A DNA stretch of 64,000 nt from positions 2,684,001 to 2,748,000 of the forward strand of contig NZ_CP021768.1 of NCBI RefSeq assembly GCF_002192255.1, written 5' to 3'. Made by a program: the position numbers and the translations under genes. The notes below the pieces were generated by a model. That model was not told the DNA's origin and did not search any database. It saw nothing but the letters and a program-made list of their open reading frames with translations. This DNA comes from Stenotrophomonas sp. WZN-1 (lineage in GTDB: Bacteria; Pseudomonadota; Gammaproteobacteria; Xanthomonadales; Xanthomonadaceae). Position 1 is the stretch's first letter. The number at the start of each line of letters is the position of its first letter. This document shows positions 26,859 through 37,857 of the stretch, one piece after another.

Positions 26859-27473
26859 TCATGGCTTGGGAATGCGCAGGGTCTTGCTGATCATCAGCGA
26901 CCCGGACAGGGCGAACAACAGCACCATCGGGTGCAGCTGCCACGGACCGATCTGCCACTGGCCGAACCAGATGTTCTGGCCGATGGCATCGGTACCGGCG
27001 GCGATCGCCAGCACGATCACCAGCAGCAGGCTGGTCGGGATCGGGGTGCCCTCGAAATACGCGACCTTTCCCTCGTCGCCGGCCAGCGCCTCGGCGGTGA
27101 CGTTGTAGCGTGCCAGGCGGCTGACACCGCAGCAGACGAAGTAGCTCAGCACCAGCCAGTCCCAGCCGCCCTGCATGCCGCACGCATACGCCAGCGCTGC
27201 CGGCGCCACGCCGAAGGAGATCACGTCGGACAGCGAGTCGAGCTCGCGGCCCAGGGTAGAGCTGGACTTGCGCCAGCGCGCGATGCGCCCGTCGAGGGCG
27301 TCGAAGATGAAGGCCAGCGGGATCAGCGCCATGCCGAACAGCAGGTAGCCACGCTCGCCGTCCTGCAGGAAGCGCATCGCGGCAAACACCGCACCGGTGC
27401 CGCAGAAAGCATTGGCCAGCGTGAACCAGTCGGCCAGCTGGAATTCGCGCAGCATCGAGAAGTGACGTTTCAT
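26859..27473 (-). CDS. pssA: CDP-diacylglycerol-serine O-phosphatidyltransferase
   Basis: A 204-residue integral membrane enzyme with the CDP-alcohol phosphotransferase signature DALDGRIARWRKSSSTLGRE followed by LDSLSD (D-G-x2-A-R-x8-G-x3-D-x3-D). About six hydrophobic segments. It makes phosphatidylserine, the precursor of phosphatidylethanolamine, at the inner membrane. It is the first gene of the run pssA-phaE-phaC. Confidence 0.88.
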   Translation of the reverse strand: MKRHFSMLREFQLADWFTLANAFCGTGAVFAAMRFLQDGERGYLLFGMALIPLAFIFDALDGRIARWRKSSSTLGRELDSLSDVISFGVAPAALAYACGMQGGWDWLVLSYFVCCGVSRLARYNVTAEALAGDEGKVAYFEGTPIPTSLLLVIVLAIAAGTDAIGQNIWFGQWQIGPWQLHPMVLLFALSGSLMISKTLRIPKP

Positions 27474-27634
27474 GGAATCTCACGGAGCATCAAGGCCCAC
27501 AGGTTACCGCGAGCGCCGCCGCTGGCGACAGCGCTGGCGGGGCCGATCCTTCACCGCTCCCTCACCCATCCTCACCGGCGGTGAATTTTTCGCCACCCAT
27601 CTTGACAGCCTAGGGGGGTGGCGCCTGTCGCGGC

Positions 27635-27680
27635 TTATCCACAAAGTTGCCCACGCGTAATCCACACCCCCTGTGGACAA
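27635..27680. promoter_or_regulatory. Cluster of three DnaA-box-like sequences
   Basis: TTATCCACA (27635-27643, perfect consensus), TAATCCACA (27658-27666) and TGTGGACAA (27672-27680, inverted) lie within 46 bp, in the gene-free 27474-27820 interval between pssA and the methyltransferase gene. Nothing else is recognised in that interval. Confidence 0.5.
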
Positions 27681-27820
27681 CCAGATCTCACCGACTGCGA
27701 CGGTGGACATTTCCTCATCACCCTTCCGCGGGGTTTCCCTACTTCCCAAGCCGCAGAGTCGGCGCTATGGTCACCGGCGGGCCCGCCGCCGCCACGTCCG
27801 AAACCCACCGACGGACGACG

Positions 27821-28471
27821 ATGACGATGCTGGATGCCTCCTCCCTGGCCGCGCAGCCGCGGCAGCCCCATGGCGACGCCGCACTGGCGGTGGTCGACTC
27901 AATGAATCGCAGCAACGGCGCGCTCAACCGCGCGGCGATCAGCCTGCTGGCGGTGTCGGCAGGCGAACGCATCCTGGAGATCGGTCCCGGCAACGCCGCC
28001 TTCGCGCCCGCGCTTCTGCAGGCCGCCGACAGCCAGTACCTCGGGATCGAGCTGTCCCCTGCCATGGTCGAGGCCGGCAATCAGCGCCTGGCCGCCAGCG
28101 GGCTGGCCGACCGTGCCGCGATGCGCCATGGCGATGCCCACCTCCTGCCAGTCAGCGATGCCTCGATGGATGCGGCGCTGGCGGTCAATACGCTGTACTT
28201 CTGGCCGAACCTGGCACCGGTGCTGGACGAACTGGCGCGGGTGCTGCACCGGGGCGGCCGCCTGTGCCTGGCCTTTGGCGATGCTACCTTCATGCGCAGT
28301 CTGCCATTCGCTGCCGACTTCCAGCTGCATGAGCTGGACGCGGTGGAGCTGGCCCTGCGGGTATCGGGCTTCCGCGTCTCGGCCTGGCGCAGCCACCGCG
28401 AATCTGCGGCCGGCAATGACGGCCAGACCCGCGAAAAACACTTCCACCTGCTGCTGGCGCAACGGCACTGA
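27821..28471 (+). CDS. Class I SAM-dependent methyltransferase
   Basis: A 216-residue Rossmann methyltransferase. Motif I is ILEIGPGNAAFAPAL, motif II region YLGIELSPAMVEAGNQRL, and the substrate-strand NTLYFWPNLAPVLDELARVLHRGG is typical of the UbiE/MenG-like type 11 group. The start ATG at 27821 was chosen because the upstream frame is proline-rich and non-conserved in character. The substrate is unknown. It ends just before a SMAG pair. Confidence 0.8.
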   Translation: MTMLDASSLAAQPRQPHGDAALAVVDSMNRSNGALNRAAISLLAVSAGERILEIGPGNAAFAPALLQAADSQYLGIELSPAMVEAGNQRLAASGLADRAAMRHGDAHLLPVSDASMDAALAVNTLYFWPNLAPVLDELARVLHRGGRLCLAFGDATFMRSLPFAADFQLHELDAVELALRVSGFRVSAWRSHRESAAGNDGQTREKHFHLLLAQRH

Positions 28472-28475
28472 AGTG

Positions 28476-28539
28476 GTAGAGCCGGCCGCTGGCCGGCTGC
28501 CCCGGCCGTTCCGGATTGCCGGCCAGCGGCCGGCACTAC
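28476..28539. repeat. SMAG-type repeat pair
   Basis: GTAGAGCCGGCCGCTGGC... at 28476-28498 and its inverted partner ending CACTAC at 28517-28539. Confidence 0.75.
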
Positions 28540-28620
28540 CCAGCCTGCACCGGCCGCCAGCGAGCAACACAGAACACCTGCATCACCAGTGGCCAGCCCA
28601 CCGCAGCCGCCGCGACGGCA
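28537..28620 (-). pseudogene. Remnant of a second MATE-exporter 3' end
   Basis: Read on the minus strand the 28 codons end LVMQVFCVARWRPVQAG and stop at a TAG inside the adjacent SMAG repeat. The intact MATE gene 80 bp further upstream ends LVMQVFCFARWRRRVQGG, stopping in an equivalent repeat. The similarity is clear in protein and DNA. This is a leftover 3' end, from a duplicated or deleted paralogue. Confidence 0.65.
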
Positions 28621-28636
28621 ACGATCCGACCGCGTG

Positions 28637-28700
28637 GTAGAGCCGGCCGCTGGCCGGCTGCCCCGACCGTTGCGGGTTGCCGGCCAGCGGTCGGTATTAC
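28637..28700. repeat. SMAG-type repeat pair
   Basis: GTAGAGCCGGCCGC... at 28637-28659 and an inverted, slightly diverged partner (28678-28700) ending TTAC. The MATE stop codon lies inside the second unit. Confidence 0.7.
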
Positions 28701-30061
28701 CCGCCTTGCACCCGTCGCCGCCAACGCGCGAAACAGAACACCTGCATCACCAGCATCGCCACCAGCCCCAGCGGCCACGCCCACCACACGCCGGCCAGCC
28801 CATGCCGCGCCTGCAACCACATCGCCAGCGGCAGCTCCAGCAGCAGTACCGCCGCCATGCCCAGCAACGCGGGCATCAAAACCGTGCCGCTGCCGCGCAT
28901 CACCCCGACCAGCACGGTGCTGCCTCCCATCGCCAGCACGCCCCACGCCACCGTGCGCAACTGCAACGTGGCCAGTTCGCGCGCTTCGGTCGCCACCAGG
29001 ATCAGCCCAGTCAGCCAGGGCGCCAGCGCCATCACCAGCAGCACCACCGCGCTCAGCATCGCCAGTCCAAGCAGCACGCCGGTGCGGGCGATGGCGGGCA
29101 GCCGTGCCGTACGCCCCGCGCCCATCGCATGCGCCGCGAGAATGGTGGCGGTGATCCCCAGTGACATCGCCGGCAGCTGCACCCAGCTCATCAACTGGTT
29201 GACCGCACCGTAGGCGGCCGTGGCCGTGTAGCCATGGCGGTTGATCCAGCCCAGCAACACGATCTCGGCAATGGCCAGGCTGAGCATCTGCAACGAAGAC
29301 GGCACGCCGATGCGCAGCATCGCGCGGATGATCGCGCCATCGAAACGGATGGCGCGCAGCAGGTCACGGCCCGGCGCCAGCGGATGTCCCAGCCGGTGCC
29401 AACGCCACTGCAACCAGGCCAGTGCCAGCAGCGACGCGAACGCCGCGGATACGGCCGCACTGGCCGAACCCAGCTGCGGCACGCCGGCCCCGCCCAGGAT
29501 CAGCAGCGGCGTGCACAGCAGGCCGACCGCCGTGGCCAGCAGCAGCGCATGCAACGGCGACGTCGCATCGCCCACTGCACGACTCACGGCGGTGGCCAGC
29601 CACAGCAGGAAGAACGCCGGGGCCGCCAGCAGCAGCACGCGTGCATAGACGATGGACTCACTGAGGACCGCCGCCGGCGTGCCCAGCGCCGCCAGCAGCT
29701 GTGGCGCGAAACCGCCGCCCAGGGCCATCACCAGCACCGACAACAGCAGGATCAGCGCCACCGCGCTGCCAGCCACCGCGCGTGCATGCTGCGGGCGACC
29801 CGCGCCCCAGGCCTGGCCGATCATTACCATTGCGCCCGTGGCCAGGCCCATCACCAGGGCCAGCAGCAGGAAGAAGACCGGGAAGAACGCGGCGGCCGCA
29901 GCCACCGCCTGTGTGCCAAGCAGGTGGCCGAGATAGATGTTGTCCAGCGTGCCTGCGGCCAGCTGCAGCGCATTGGTCAGCAGCATCGGCAGCAGCAGCG
30001 TCAGGTAGGTGCGCCACAGCGGGGGCGCTGCCGGAGGTGTCGGATGTACAGGGGTGCTCAT
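28697..30061 (-). CDS. MATE-family multidrug exporter
   Basis: A 454-residue protein with twelve hydrophobic segments. It opens LWRTYLTLLLPMLLTNALQL, and the internal repeat GIPVPSSLQM-like motif is present as RIGVPSSLQMLSLAIAE at the start of the second half. MATE transporters expel cationic drugs using Na+ or H+. The ATG at 30061 gives the usual length. The stop codon is TAA embedded in the flanking SMAG palindrome. Confidence 0.9.
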   Translation of the reverse strand: MSTPVHPTPPAAPPLWRTYLTLLLPMLLTNALQLAAGTLDNIYLGHLLGTQAVAAAAAFFPVFFLLLALVMGLATGAMVMIGQAWGAGRPQHARAVAGSAVALILLLSVLVMALGGGFAPQLLAALGTPAAVLSESIVYARVLLLAAPAFFLLWLATAVSRAVGDATSPLHALLLATAVGLLCTPLLILGGAGVPQLGSASAAVSAAFASLLALAWLQWRWHRLGHPLAPGRDLLRAIRFDGAIIRAMLRIGVPSSLQMLSLAIAEIVLLGWINRHGYTATAAYGAVNQLMSWVQLPAMSLGITATILAAHAMGAGRTARLPAIARTGVLLGLAMLSAVVLLVMALAPWLTGLILVATEARELATLQLRTVAWGVLAMGGSTVLVGVMRGSGTVLMPALLGMAAVLLLELPLAMWLQARHGLAGVWWAWPLGLVAMLVMQVFCFARWRRRVQGG

Positions 30062-30179
30062 GGGGTTCTCTGCGCAAGGCGCCGCCCTGCCCGGCGTTTC
30101 CGCCAGCAAAGCAAGCACAGGGGAAGCGGGCCGCGGCCCGCGATCAGATGGCGCCGTCGCTCAGCAACGGCGCGATGGC

Positions 30180-30797
30180 TCAGCCGTCAGCGTCTTCGAA
30201 GGCCAGGCGCAGGGCGTGCTCACGCACGTCCACGGGCCAGGAATGCAGTGCCGCCTCCAGGCCCGCGCGATCGTGCGCGAACAGCACGCGGATGGCCTCC
30301 TCGAAGCCCGGCAGGTCACCGGCGATGGCCTGCAGGAAGTGATAGGCACGCTCGCTATGGCGGCGCTGCCGGTCCTCGTCAGCACCGGCACGGCTGGCCG
30401 CTTCCACCAACCTGCGCAGCACCACGGAGGCCCCACCCGGCTGTTCGGCCAGCCACGCCCAATGGCGCGGCAACAGGGTCACTTCGCGGGCGACCACGCC
30501 CAGCTTGGGGCGGCCACGACCACGCGGGGTTGGGGGTGCATCTTCGGCCGTGGCGTCGGCCTCCGCCTCCACGGCGACGGGAAACGCTTCGGTCACCCGC
30601 GCCAGCAGTTCTGCGTCGCTGCCGCGCGTGTCGAAATCACGGGTTCGGCCGCTGGCGTTGTCGAACACCAGCAGCGGACCGGTGGCGTTGTCGGCACGCA
30701 GCTGTTTCAACGCCAGCGCAGCAACTTCCGGGGTACCGGAAGCGACCAGGCGATGGCCGTCGAAACAGCTGAAGGGAGGAAGTCGGGACGCAGGCAT
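30180..30797 (-). CDS. DUF2239 family protein
   Basis: A 205-residue protein. FSCFDGHRLVASGTPEVAALALK at the start, RGRGRPKLGVVAREVTLLPRHW in the middle and RAYHFLQAIAGDLPGFEEAIRVLF near the end are the blocks I associate with DUF2239. The RGRGRPKLGV segment looks like an AT-hook followed by a ribbon-helix-helix-like or DNA-binding element. Two copies of a GC-centred motif lie in the promoter region. Function is unknown; autoregulation is possible. Confidence 0.72.
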   Translation of the reverse strand: MPASRLPPFSCFDGHRLVASGTPEVAALALKQLRADNATGPLLVFDNASGRTRDFDTRGSDAELLARVTEAFPVAVEAEADATAEDAPPTPRGRGRPKLGVVAREVTLLPRHWAWLAEQPGGASVVLRRLVEAASRAGADEDRQRRHSERAYHFLQAIAGDLPGFEEAIRVLFAHDRAGLEAALHSWPVDVREHALRLAFEDADG

Positions 30798-30823
30798 GGC
30801 AATGGCATCGGAGGCGACGCGGG

Positions 30824-30866
30824 AATATTGCCCGGGTAATTTTCGAGAGTCAATATTGCCCGGGTA
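30824..30866 (-). promoter_or_regulatory. Tandem 15-bp operator-like repeats upstream of DUF2239
   Basis: AATATTGCCCGGGTA occurs at 30824-30838 and again at 30852-30866, 28 bp apart. Each lies within a near-palindrome ATTGCCCGGGTAAT. They sit 27-70 bp upstream of the DUF2239 start. Confidence 0.6.
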
Positions 30867-30884
30867 TTAATTTGCCAGAAGAGC

Positions 30885-30904
30885 GTGCCAACCAAGGTTG
30901 GCAC
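30885..30904. terminator. Small hairpin between convergently spaced genes
   Basis: GTGCCAACC/GGTTGGCAC palindrome downstream of the Nudix gene. There is no T run, so termination is uncertain. Confidence 0.35.
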
Positions 30905-30940
30905 CCACCCGGAAGGTTCCCACCTGCCAGATTCTCCGGG

Positions 30941-31429
30941 TCACAGCCGGCTGTAGGACCAGCTCAGCATGCGGCCGTCCTTGTACGGCATCACCCCATG
31001 AAACGGCCGCGGGTCGGCATCGAACACCAGCGGCAGGAAGTTGCGGTCGCCCTCCCACATCGGCAGCGTGTCCAGCTTGTCCAGGTCCACCCACTCCAGC
31101 GTGCCCTCGTGGTTGCCGCCATGCGGGGTGCCCTCGAATCCATCGATGACGAAGACGAAGCCCAGCCAGTCCTCGCCGTGCTTGCCGAAGCCCGGCCAGC
31201 TGATGGTGCCGCGCAGGTGCATGTCGGTGCAGTGGATGCCAGCCTCCTCGGCGATCTCGCGGCGCATGCTGGCCGCCACGTCCTCGTCCGCTTCGATTTT
31301 GCCGCCCAGCCCGTTGTACTTGCCCAGGTGGTGGTCACCAGGGCGGGTATTGCGGTGGATCATCAGCACCTGGCGACGATCAGGCGACAGCACATAGCCC
31401 AGGGTGGCGACGATCGGGGTATACGGCAT
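30941..31429 (-). CDS. Nudix hydrolase, MutT/8-oxo-dGTPase-like
   Basis: A 162-residue protein with a complete Nudix box at about residues 42-64 (GGKIEADEDVAASMRREI followed by AEEAGI). The IHRNTRPGDHHLGKYNGLGG lead-in resembles 8-oxo-dGTP diphosphatases of the YtkD/NUDT1 type. Such enzymes clean oxidised nucleotides from the pool. Substrate assignment is tentative. The upstream gene at 31472 encodes a DUF1249 protein on the same strand. Confidence 0.85.
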   Translation of the reverse strand: MPYTPIVATLGYVLSPDRRQVLMIHRNTRPGDHHLGKYNGLGGKIEADEDVAASMRREIAEEAGIHCTDMHLRGTISWPGFGKHGEDWLGFVFVIDGFEGTPHGGNHEGTLEWVDLDKLDTLPMWEGDRNFLPLVFDADPRPFHGVMPYKDGRMLSWSYSRL

Positions 31430-31471
31430 GGGGCAGCATCCAGCGGCAGGTCAGCCGTGGATTATGGCCGA

Positions 31472-31981
31472 TCAGCGCACCAGCGACAGGCGGCGCTCGG
31501 CAGGCGTGCTGGCACCGTCGGGATCGCGGCGCAGAGTGGCGACACCGTGGCCACGCTCAGCCAGGTATTCCAGCCACTTGCCGAGGAAGGTGTTCATCCG
31601 CATGCGGTGGCTGATCAGCTCCGCCGGCGGCGGGTACAGGCCCATCGTGTCCTGCCAGCGGCGGCCGACGTAGCAATGGGTGGTCTCGGCCTGGCGCGCG
31701 TCACGGTAAAGGCGCACATACGCCGAGGGATCCGGCTCACCGGTGACCGGGTCGGCCAGGTCGTAGGTCAGGCGCAGTTCCACCGTGTAGCGGTGGCACT
31801 CGATCACGTCCAGGCGGACATCCAGGCCGTCGCCGATCGAGGAAATGTAGCTGCCCGCCACCAGTCCGGCCGGTTCGAACAGGCGCACCAGGTGGCGGTA
31901 GTTTTCCGCGTACAGGCCCATGAGCCAGCTGAGCCGGCTCAGGCGGGGAATGCGTTCGGTGCGGGGCGAGGCTTGGGCCAT
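31472..31981 (-). CDS. DUF1249 (YqiB-like) protein
   Basis: A 169-residue cytoplasmic protein. [40 protein letters not shown] and [20 protein letters not shown] are the conserved blocks of the YqiB/DUF1249 family. In many genomes it accompanies a Nudix hydrolase, and here one lies 42 bp downstream. Its role is unknown; a link to nucleotide-sugar or oxidised-nucleotide turnover is an inference from that pairing. Confidence 0.8.
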   Translation of the reverse strand: MAQASPRTERIPRLSRLSWLMGLYAENYRHLVRLFEPAGLVAGSYISSIGDGLDVRLDVIECHRYTVELRLTYDLADPVTGEPDPSAYVRLYRDARQAETTHCYVGRRWQDTMGLYPPPAELISHRMRMNTFLGKWLEYLAERGHGVATLRRDPDGASTPAERRLSLVR

Positions 31982-32049
31982 GGGTCGATCCTACACGTTG
32001 GTGCTTCAACGTGGGGGCAGGATCGCCCCGACCAAAGGGGCTCGGTATC

Positions 32050-32121
32050 GACCAGCGGTCGATACCCACCGCGGAGGAGGGGCAATGCCCCAAGCAGGTA
32101 GGCCACGACCGTTGGTCGTGG
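32050..32121. repeat. Two short palindromes downstream of ppsR
   Basis: GGTATCGACC/GGTCGATACC at about 32050-32072 and GCCACGACC/GGTCGTGGC at about 32101-32121. Either may terminate the ppsR transcript, though neither has a clear T run. Confidence 0.4.
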
Positions 32122-32129
32122 CGCACGGA

Positions 32130-32951
32130 TCAATACAGCTCGCGCTGCAGCCCCAGCGTGGCCAGCACCTTGCTGGAAATCTCCTCGATCGAGGTGTGCG
32201 TGGTGCTCAGGGTCGGGATCCGCTCCATGCGGAACATGGTCTCGGCCGCAGCCACCTCGCGCTTGCAGGTGTCCAGGTTGGCGTAGCGCGAGTTCGGACG
32301 GCGCTCCTGGCGGATCTGCTGCAGGCGGTCGGGGTCGATGGTCAGGCCGAACAGCTTGCGCCGGTAGTTGCGCAGGCGCGGCGGCAGGCGGTCGCTTTCA
32401 AGGTCCTCGTCGGTCAGCGGGTAGTTGGCCGCGCGTACCCCGTAATGCAGGGCCAGGTAGATGCAGGTGGGCGTCTTGCCTGCGCGGGACACCGCCACCA
32501 GGATCACGTCGGCATCGTCGTAGTTCACCGCGATGCCGTCGTCATGGGTCAGGGCGAAGTTCATCGCGTTGATGCGGCGGTGGTAGGTGTCGAAATCGAC
32601 CATGCCGTGGGCCTGGCCGACCCGGGCCAGGCGCGGGCTGGCCAGTTCACGCTCCAGCGGCTCGATGAACGGCGCGAACACATCCAGCATCAGCGCCCCG
32701 CTGTCGGCCAGGATCAGGCTCAGGCTCTGGTCCACGCAGGAGTTCACCACGATCGGCCGGACCTGGTACCGCTCCCCTGCCGCCTGGATCCGGGCACAGG
32801 CTTCACGCGCTTTTTCGGGGTCGTCGACAAACGACATCCGGTCGGTAATGAAGCTGAACCCGGAGAACTGGGTAAGCAGGCTATGCCCAATGGTTTCAGC
32901 GGTGATACCGGTTCCATCGGAAACGTAGAACACCGGACGGATCGTCGACAT
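32130..32951 (-). CDS. ppsR: PEP synthase regulatory kinase/pyrophosphorylase
   Basis: A 273-residue DUF299 protein. [19 protein letters not shown] at the start and the P-loop-like [16 protein letters not shown], with [10 protein letters not shown], define the family. PpsR switches PEP synthase off by ADP-dependent phosphorylation of its catalytic-loop threonine and on by Pi-dependent dephosphorylation. It is divergently paired with ppsA, 145 bp apart, a layout conserved in many gammaproteobacteria. Confidence 0.94.
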   Translation of the reverse strand: MSTIRPVFYVSDGTGITAETIGHSLLTQFSGFSFITDRMSFVDDPEKAREACARIQAAGERYQVRPIVVNSCVDQSLSLILADSGALMLDVFAPFIEPLERELASPRLARVGQAHGMVDFDTYHRRINAMNFALTHDDGIAVNYDDADVILVAVSRAGKTPTCIYLALHYGVRAANYPLTDEDLESDRLPPRLRNYRRKLFGLTIDPDRLQQIRQERRPNSRYANLDTCKREVAAAETMFRMERIPTLSTTHTSIEEISSKVLATLGLQRELY

Positions 32952-33095
32952 GCGCGCTTTTACCCCCTACGAAGCTTAAAAAGGCCGCCAGCACAAGCTT
33001 GTGCCGACGGTGCTCTGCCCGGCATCATATCGGCTTCTTCCTACGGACGCGGCCACTCAGCCCGCCTCGGGCGATGGCCAAACGGAGCATCGCGC

Positions 33096-35474
<2,379 letters not shown>

Positions 35475-35536
35475 TGCCCTGAAGGCTGCAGGCTGACGTC
35501 GTGTTCATCGGCGTCAGCCGATACTGCTGCTGCACG

Positions 35537-35566
35537 CAAGCCCCGCCTCTGCGGGGCTTCGTGTTT
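35537..35566 (+). terminator. Terminator of ppsA
   Basis: AGCCCCGC/GCGGGGCT hairpin with loop CTCT followed by a short T-rich stretch, about 65 bp after the stop. Confidence 0.65.
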
Positions 35567-35624
35567 CTGGCGTCCACGTACGCCCTGCCCCGCGCAGACT
35601 TCCCCCGCAGCAAAGGATTTCCGC

Positions 35625-36518
35625 ATGATCGTCGCCGCCGCACCCGCCCCCGCCGCAACGCCCTGGTTCCACTCACTCGATTGGGAACGCCTGCTGGAGA
35701 CCTACGGCGTTCCGTTGCTGGCCGCGATCGTGGTGCTGCTGGTCGGCATGTGGGTGGCACGACGCCTGTCCAATGCGATGCCACGCGCCACCGCGCGCAT
35801 GGGCGTGGACCCGATGCTGGGCAGCTTCCTTCGCAATGTGGTGTACGCCGCTTCGCTGGTGATCGTGGTGGTGCTGGCAATCGGCACGCTGGGTGTGCAG
35901 ATCACCCCGCTGCTGGCCGTGCTCGGCACCGCCGGCCTGGCGGTGGGCCTGGCGCTGAAGGATTCGCTGTCCAACATCGCCTCGGGCGTGATGCTGGTGA
36001 CGCTGCGTCCGTTCCGCGTTGGTGATGTGGTGACGGTGGCCGGACAGACCGGCACTGTGCGCGAAGTACGCATCTTCCAGACCGTCATCACCGGTGCCGA
36101 TAACCAGCACACCACCATTCCGAACACGCTGATCACCGCCGCGCCGATCATCAACCTGACCGCCGAGCCGACGCGCCGCGTCGAACTGGTGATCGGCATC
36201 GGCTACGAGGACAACATCCAGCTGGCACGCGACACCGCGCTGGCGTTGATGAAGGCCGACCCACGCGTGCTGCAGACACCGGCACCGGACGTGGTGGTGT
36301 ATGAGCTGGGCGCGCACGCGATCAATCTTGGCATCCGCTGCTACGTGAAGTCGGCCGACTGGTTCGGTACCAAGGTCACGCTGCTGGAGCAGCTCAAGCT
36401 GGGCTTCGACAATGCCGGCATCAACATCCCGTATCCGCAGCAGGACATGCACCTGTACCTGCATGGGAAGGATGGCGGCGTGGTCGAGGCCGACGCGCTG
36501 GTGCGCGACAAGCCCTGA
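35625..36518 (+). CDS. MscS-type small-conductance mechanosensitive channel
   Basis: A 297-residue protein with three hydrophobic helices. The pore helix has LAVLGTAGLAVGLALKDSLSNIASG with the Gly/Ala packing of MscS TM3. The beta domain shows RPFRVGDVVTVAGQTGTVREV and FQTVITGADNQHTTIPN. It opens under membrane tension to release osmolytes. The RBS GCAAAGGA before the ATG at 35625 is weak but well placed. Confidence 0.92.
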   Translation: MIVAAAPAPAATPWFHSLDWERLLETYGVPLLAAIVVLLVGMWVARRLSNAMPRATARMGVDPMLGSFLRNVVYAASLVIVVVLAIGTLGVQITPLLAVLGTAGLAVGLALKDSLSNIASGVMLVTLRPFRVGDVVTVAGQTGTVREVRIFQTVITGADNQHTTIPNTLITAAPIINLTAEPTRRVELVIGIGYEDNIQLARDTALALMKADPRVLQTPAPDVVVYELGAHAINLGIRCYVKSADWFGTKVTLLEQLKLGFDNAGINIPYPQQDMHLYLHGKDGGVVEADALVRDKP

Positions 36519-36524
36519 TCGGGA

Positions 36525-36545
36525 GTGCCGACCAACGGTCGGCAC
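36525..36545. terminator. Hairpin after the mscS gene
   Basis: GTGCCGACC/GGTCGGCAC perfect arms with a 3-nt loop, six bases after the stop codon. Confidence 0.5.
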
Positions 36546-36566
36546 CCACCCCATATCCTTGCACCG

Positions 36567-36589
36567 GTAGTGCCGGCCACTGGCCGGCA
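36567..36589. repeat. SMAG-type single palindrome
   Basis: GTAG followed by TGCCGGCC/GGCCGGCA arms, between the convergent mscS and reductase genes. Confidence 0.7.
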
Positions 36590-36599
36590 ACCTACAGGA

Positions 36600-37715
36600 T
36601 CAGGCCGCGACGCTCTCTTCCAGCGTCGGGTAGTCGGTGAAGCCCGCCGCACCACCGCCGAAGAACGTCGCCCGATCCGGCGGGTTCAATTCCGTACCCA
36701 GACGCAGGCGCTCCGGCAGGTCCGGGTTGGCGATGAACGGGCGACCGAAGCCGATCAGGTCGGCCCAGCCTTCAGCCAGTGCCTGTTCCGCACGCTCGGC
36801 GGTGTACTTGCCGGCGTAGATCAGCGTACCCGGGTAGACCATGCGCAGCGCCTGCTTGAACGCCACCGGCATCAGCGGTGCATCGTCCCAGTCGGCTTCG
36901 GCGATATGCAGGTAACCCACGCCCAGTTCACCCAGAAGATGCGCGGCCGCCAGGTAGGTCGCCTGCGGCGTATCATCCACCGCACCCTGCAACGTCGTCA
37001 GCGGTGCCAGGCGAACACCGACGCGGTCACCACCGGCTACCGCAGTCACCGCCTGCACGACCTCGCGCAGGAAACGCAGCCGGTTCTGCAGCGAGCCGCC
37101 ATAGCCGTCGGTGCGCTGGTTGGCCTGCGAGTCGATGAACTGGTTGATCAGGTAGCCATTGGCACCGTGCAACTCCACGCCATCGAAGCCTGCGTCCAGC
37201 GCGTTGCGTGCCGCCTGGGCGTAGTCGGCGACGATGCCCGGAATCTCGTCCTCGCTCAGCGCGCGCGGCATCGAGTGCTGAATCATCTCGCCCACGCCCG
37301 CTTCCGGGCCGGCGCCGGTGGGGTCGACAAACACCTTCACGCCCTCGGCCAGCAGCGCCGACGACGACACCGGCGCGGCACCACCGGGCTGCAGCGCGAC
37401 GTGCGAGACCCGGCCCACGTGCCACAGCTGGGCGTAGATGCGGCCGCCAGCGGCGTGCACCGCGTCGGTCACGCGGCGCCAGCCCTGCACCTGTTCCGGG
37501 CTGTGGATGCCCGGGGTCCAGGCATAGCCCTGGCCCTGCGGGCTGATCTGGGTGCCTTCGCTGACGATCAGGCCGGCACTTGCACGCTGCGCGTAGTAGG
37601 CGGCCATTTCCGCGGTGGCGACGTTGCCGTCGGCAGCACGCGAGCGGGTCATCGGCGGCATGACGATGCGATTGGGCAACGTCAGCGCGCCCAGGCGGTG
37701 GGGGGTGAACATCAT
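36600..37715 (-). CDS. Old Yellow Enzyme-type alkene reductase
   Basis: A 371-residue FMN TIM-barrel protein. NRIVMPPMTRSRA gives the FMN-contact Thr. IYAQLWHVGRVSH contains the Gln and Trp. FDGVELHGANGYLINQF has the His-x-x-Asn pair that binds the substrate carbonyl, and GFGRPFIANPDLPERL is the C-terminal phosphate loop. NemA/xenobiotic-reductase group: reduces activated C=C bonds and nitro compounds with NADPH. The ATG at 37715 follows AAGAG; longer frames lack homology. Confidence 0.9.
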   Translation of the reverse strand: MMFTPHRLGALTLPNRIVMPPMTRSRAADGNVATAEMAAYYAQRASAGLIVSEGTQISPQGQGYAWTPGIHSPEQVQGWRRVTDAVHAAGGRIYAQLWHVGRVSHVALQPGGAAPVSSSALLAEGVKVFVDPTGAGPEAGVGEMIQHSMPRALSEDEIPGIVADYAQAARNALDAGFDGVELHGANGYLINQFIDSQANQRTDGYGGSLQNRLRFLREVVQAVTAVAGGDRVGVRLAPLTTLQGAVDDTPQATYLAAAHLLGELGVGYLHIAEADWDDAPLMPVAFKQALRMVYPGTLIYAGKYTAERAEQALAEGWADLIGFGRPFIANPDLPERLRLGTELNPPDRATFFGGGAAGFTDYPTLEESVAA

Positions 37716-37834
37716 GGCGGCAATCTCTTGCGGGGGAGTGCCGCAAAGGATGGGGATGCCGGCTGCCATGCAACAGGCATGCGCTGGCAAAACAATTGTT
37801 CCCCCAAGGCAACGATGGCCTGGTACCAAGGCTC

Positions 37835-37857
37835 ATCCACGCATGGCGTGGAGCTAC
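37835..37857. repeat. SMAG-type palindrome supplying a stop codon
   Basis: ATCCACGC/GCGTGGAG arms ending CTAC; the TAG of the inverted GTAG (37854-37856) is the stop codon of the EcsC gene. Confidence 0.7.

Noticed and set aside
27635..27680. Replication origin oriC
   Set aside because: Only three boxes, no AT-rich unwinding element and no dnaA, dnaN, rpmH or gidA genes nearby.
31920..33095. In-frame 5' extension of ppsA by nearly 400 codons
   Set aside because: Overlaps ppsR on the opposite strand, and TTG 33096 gives exactly the 792-residue family length.
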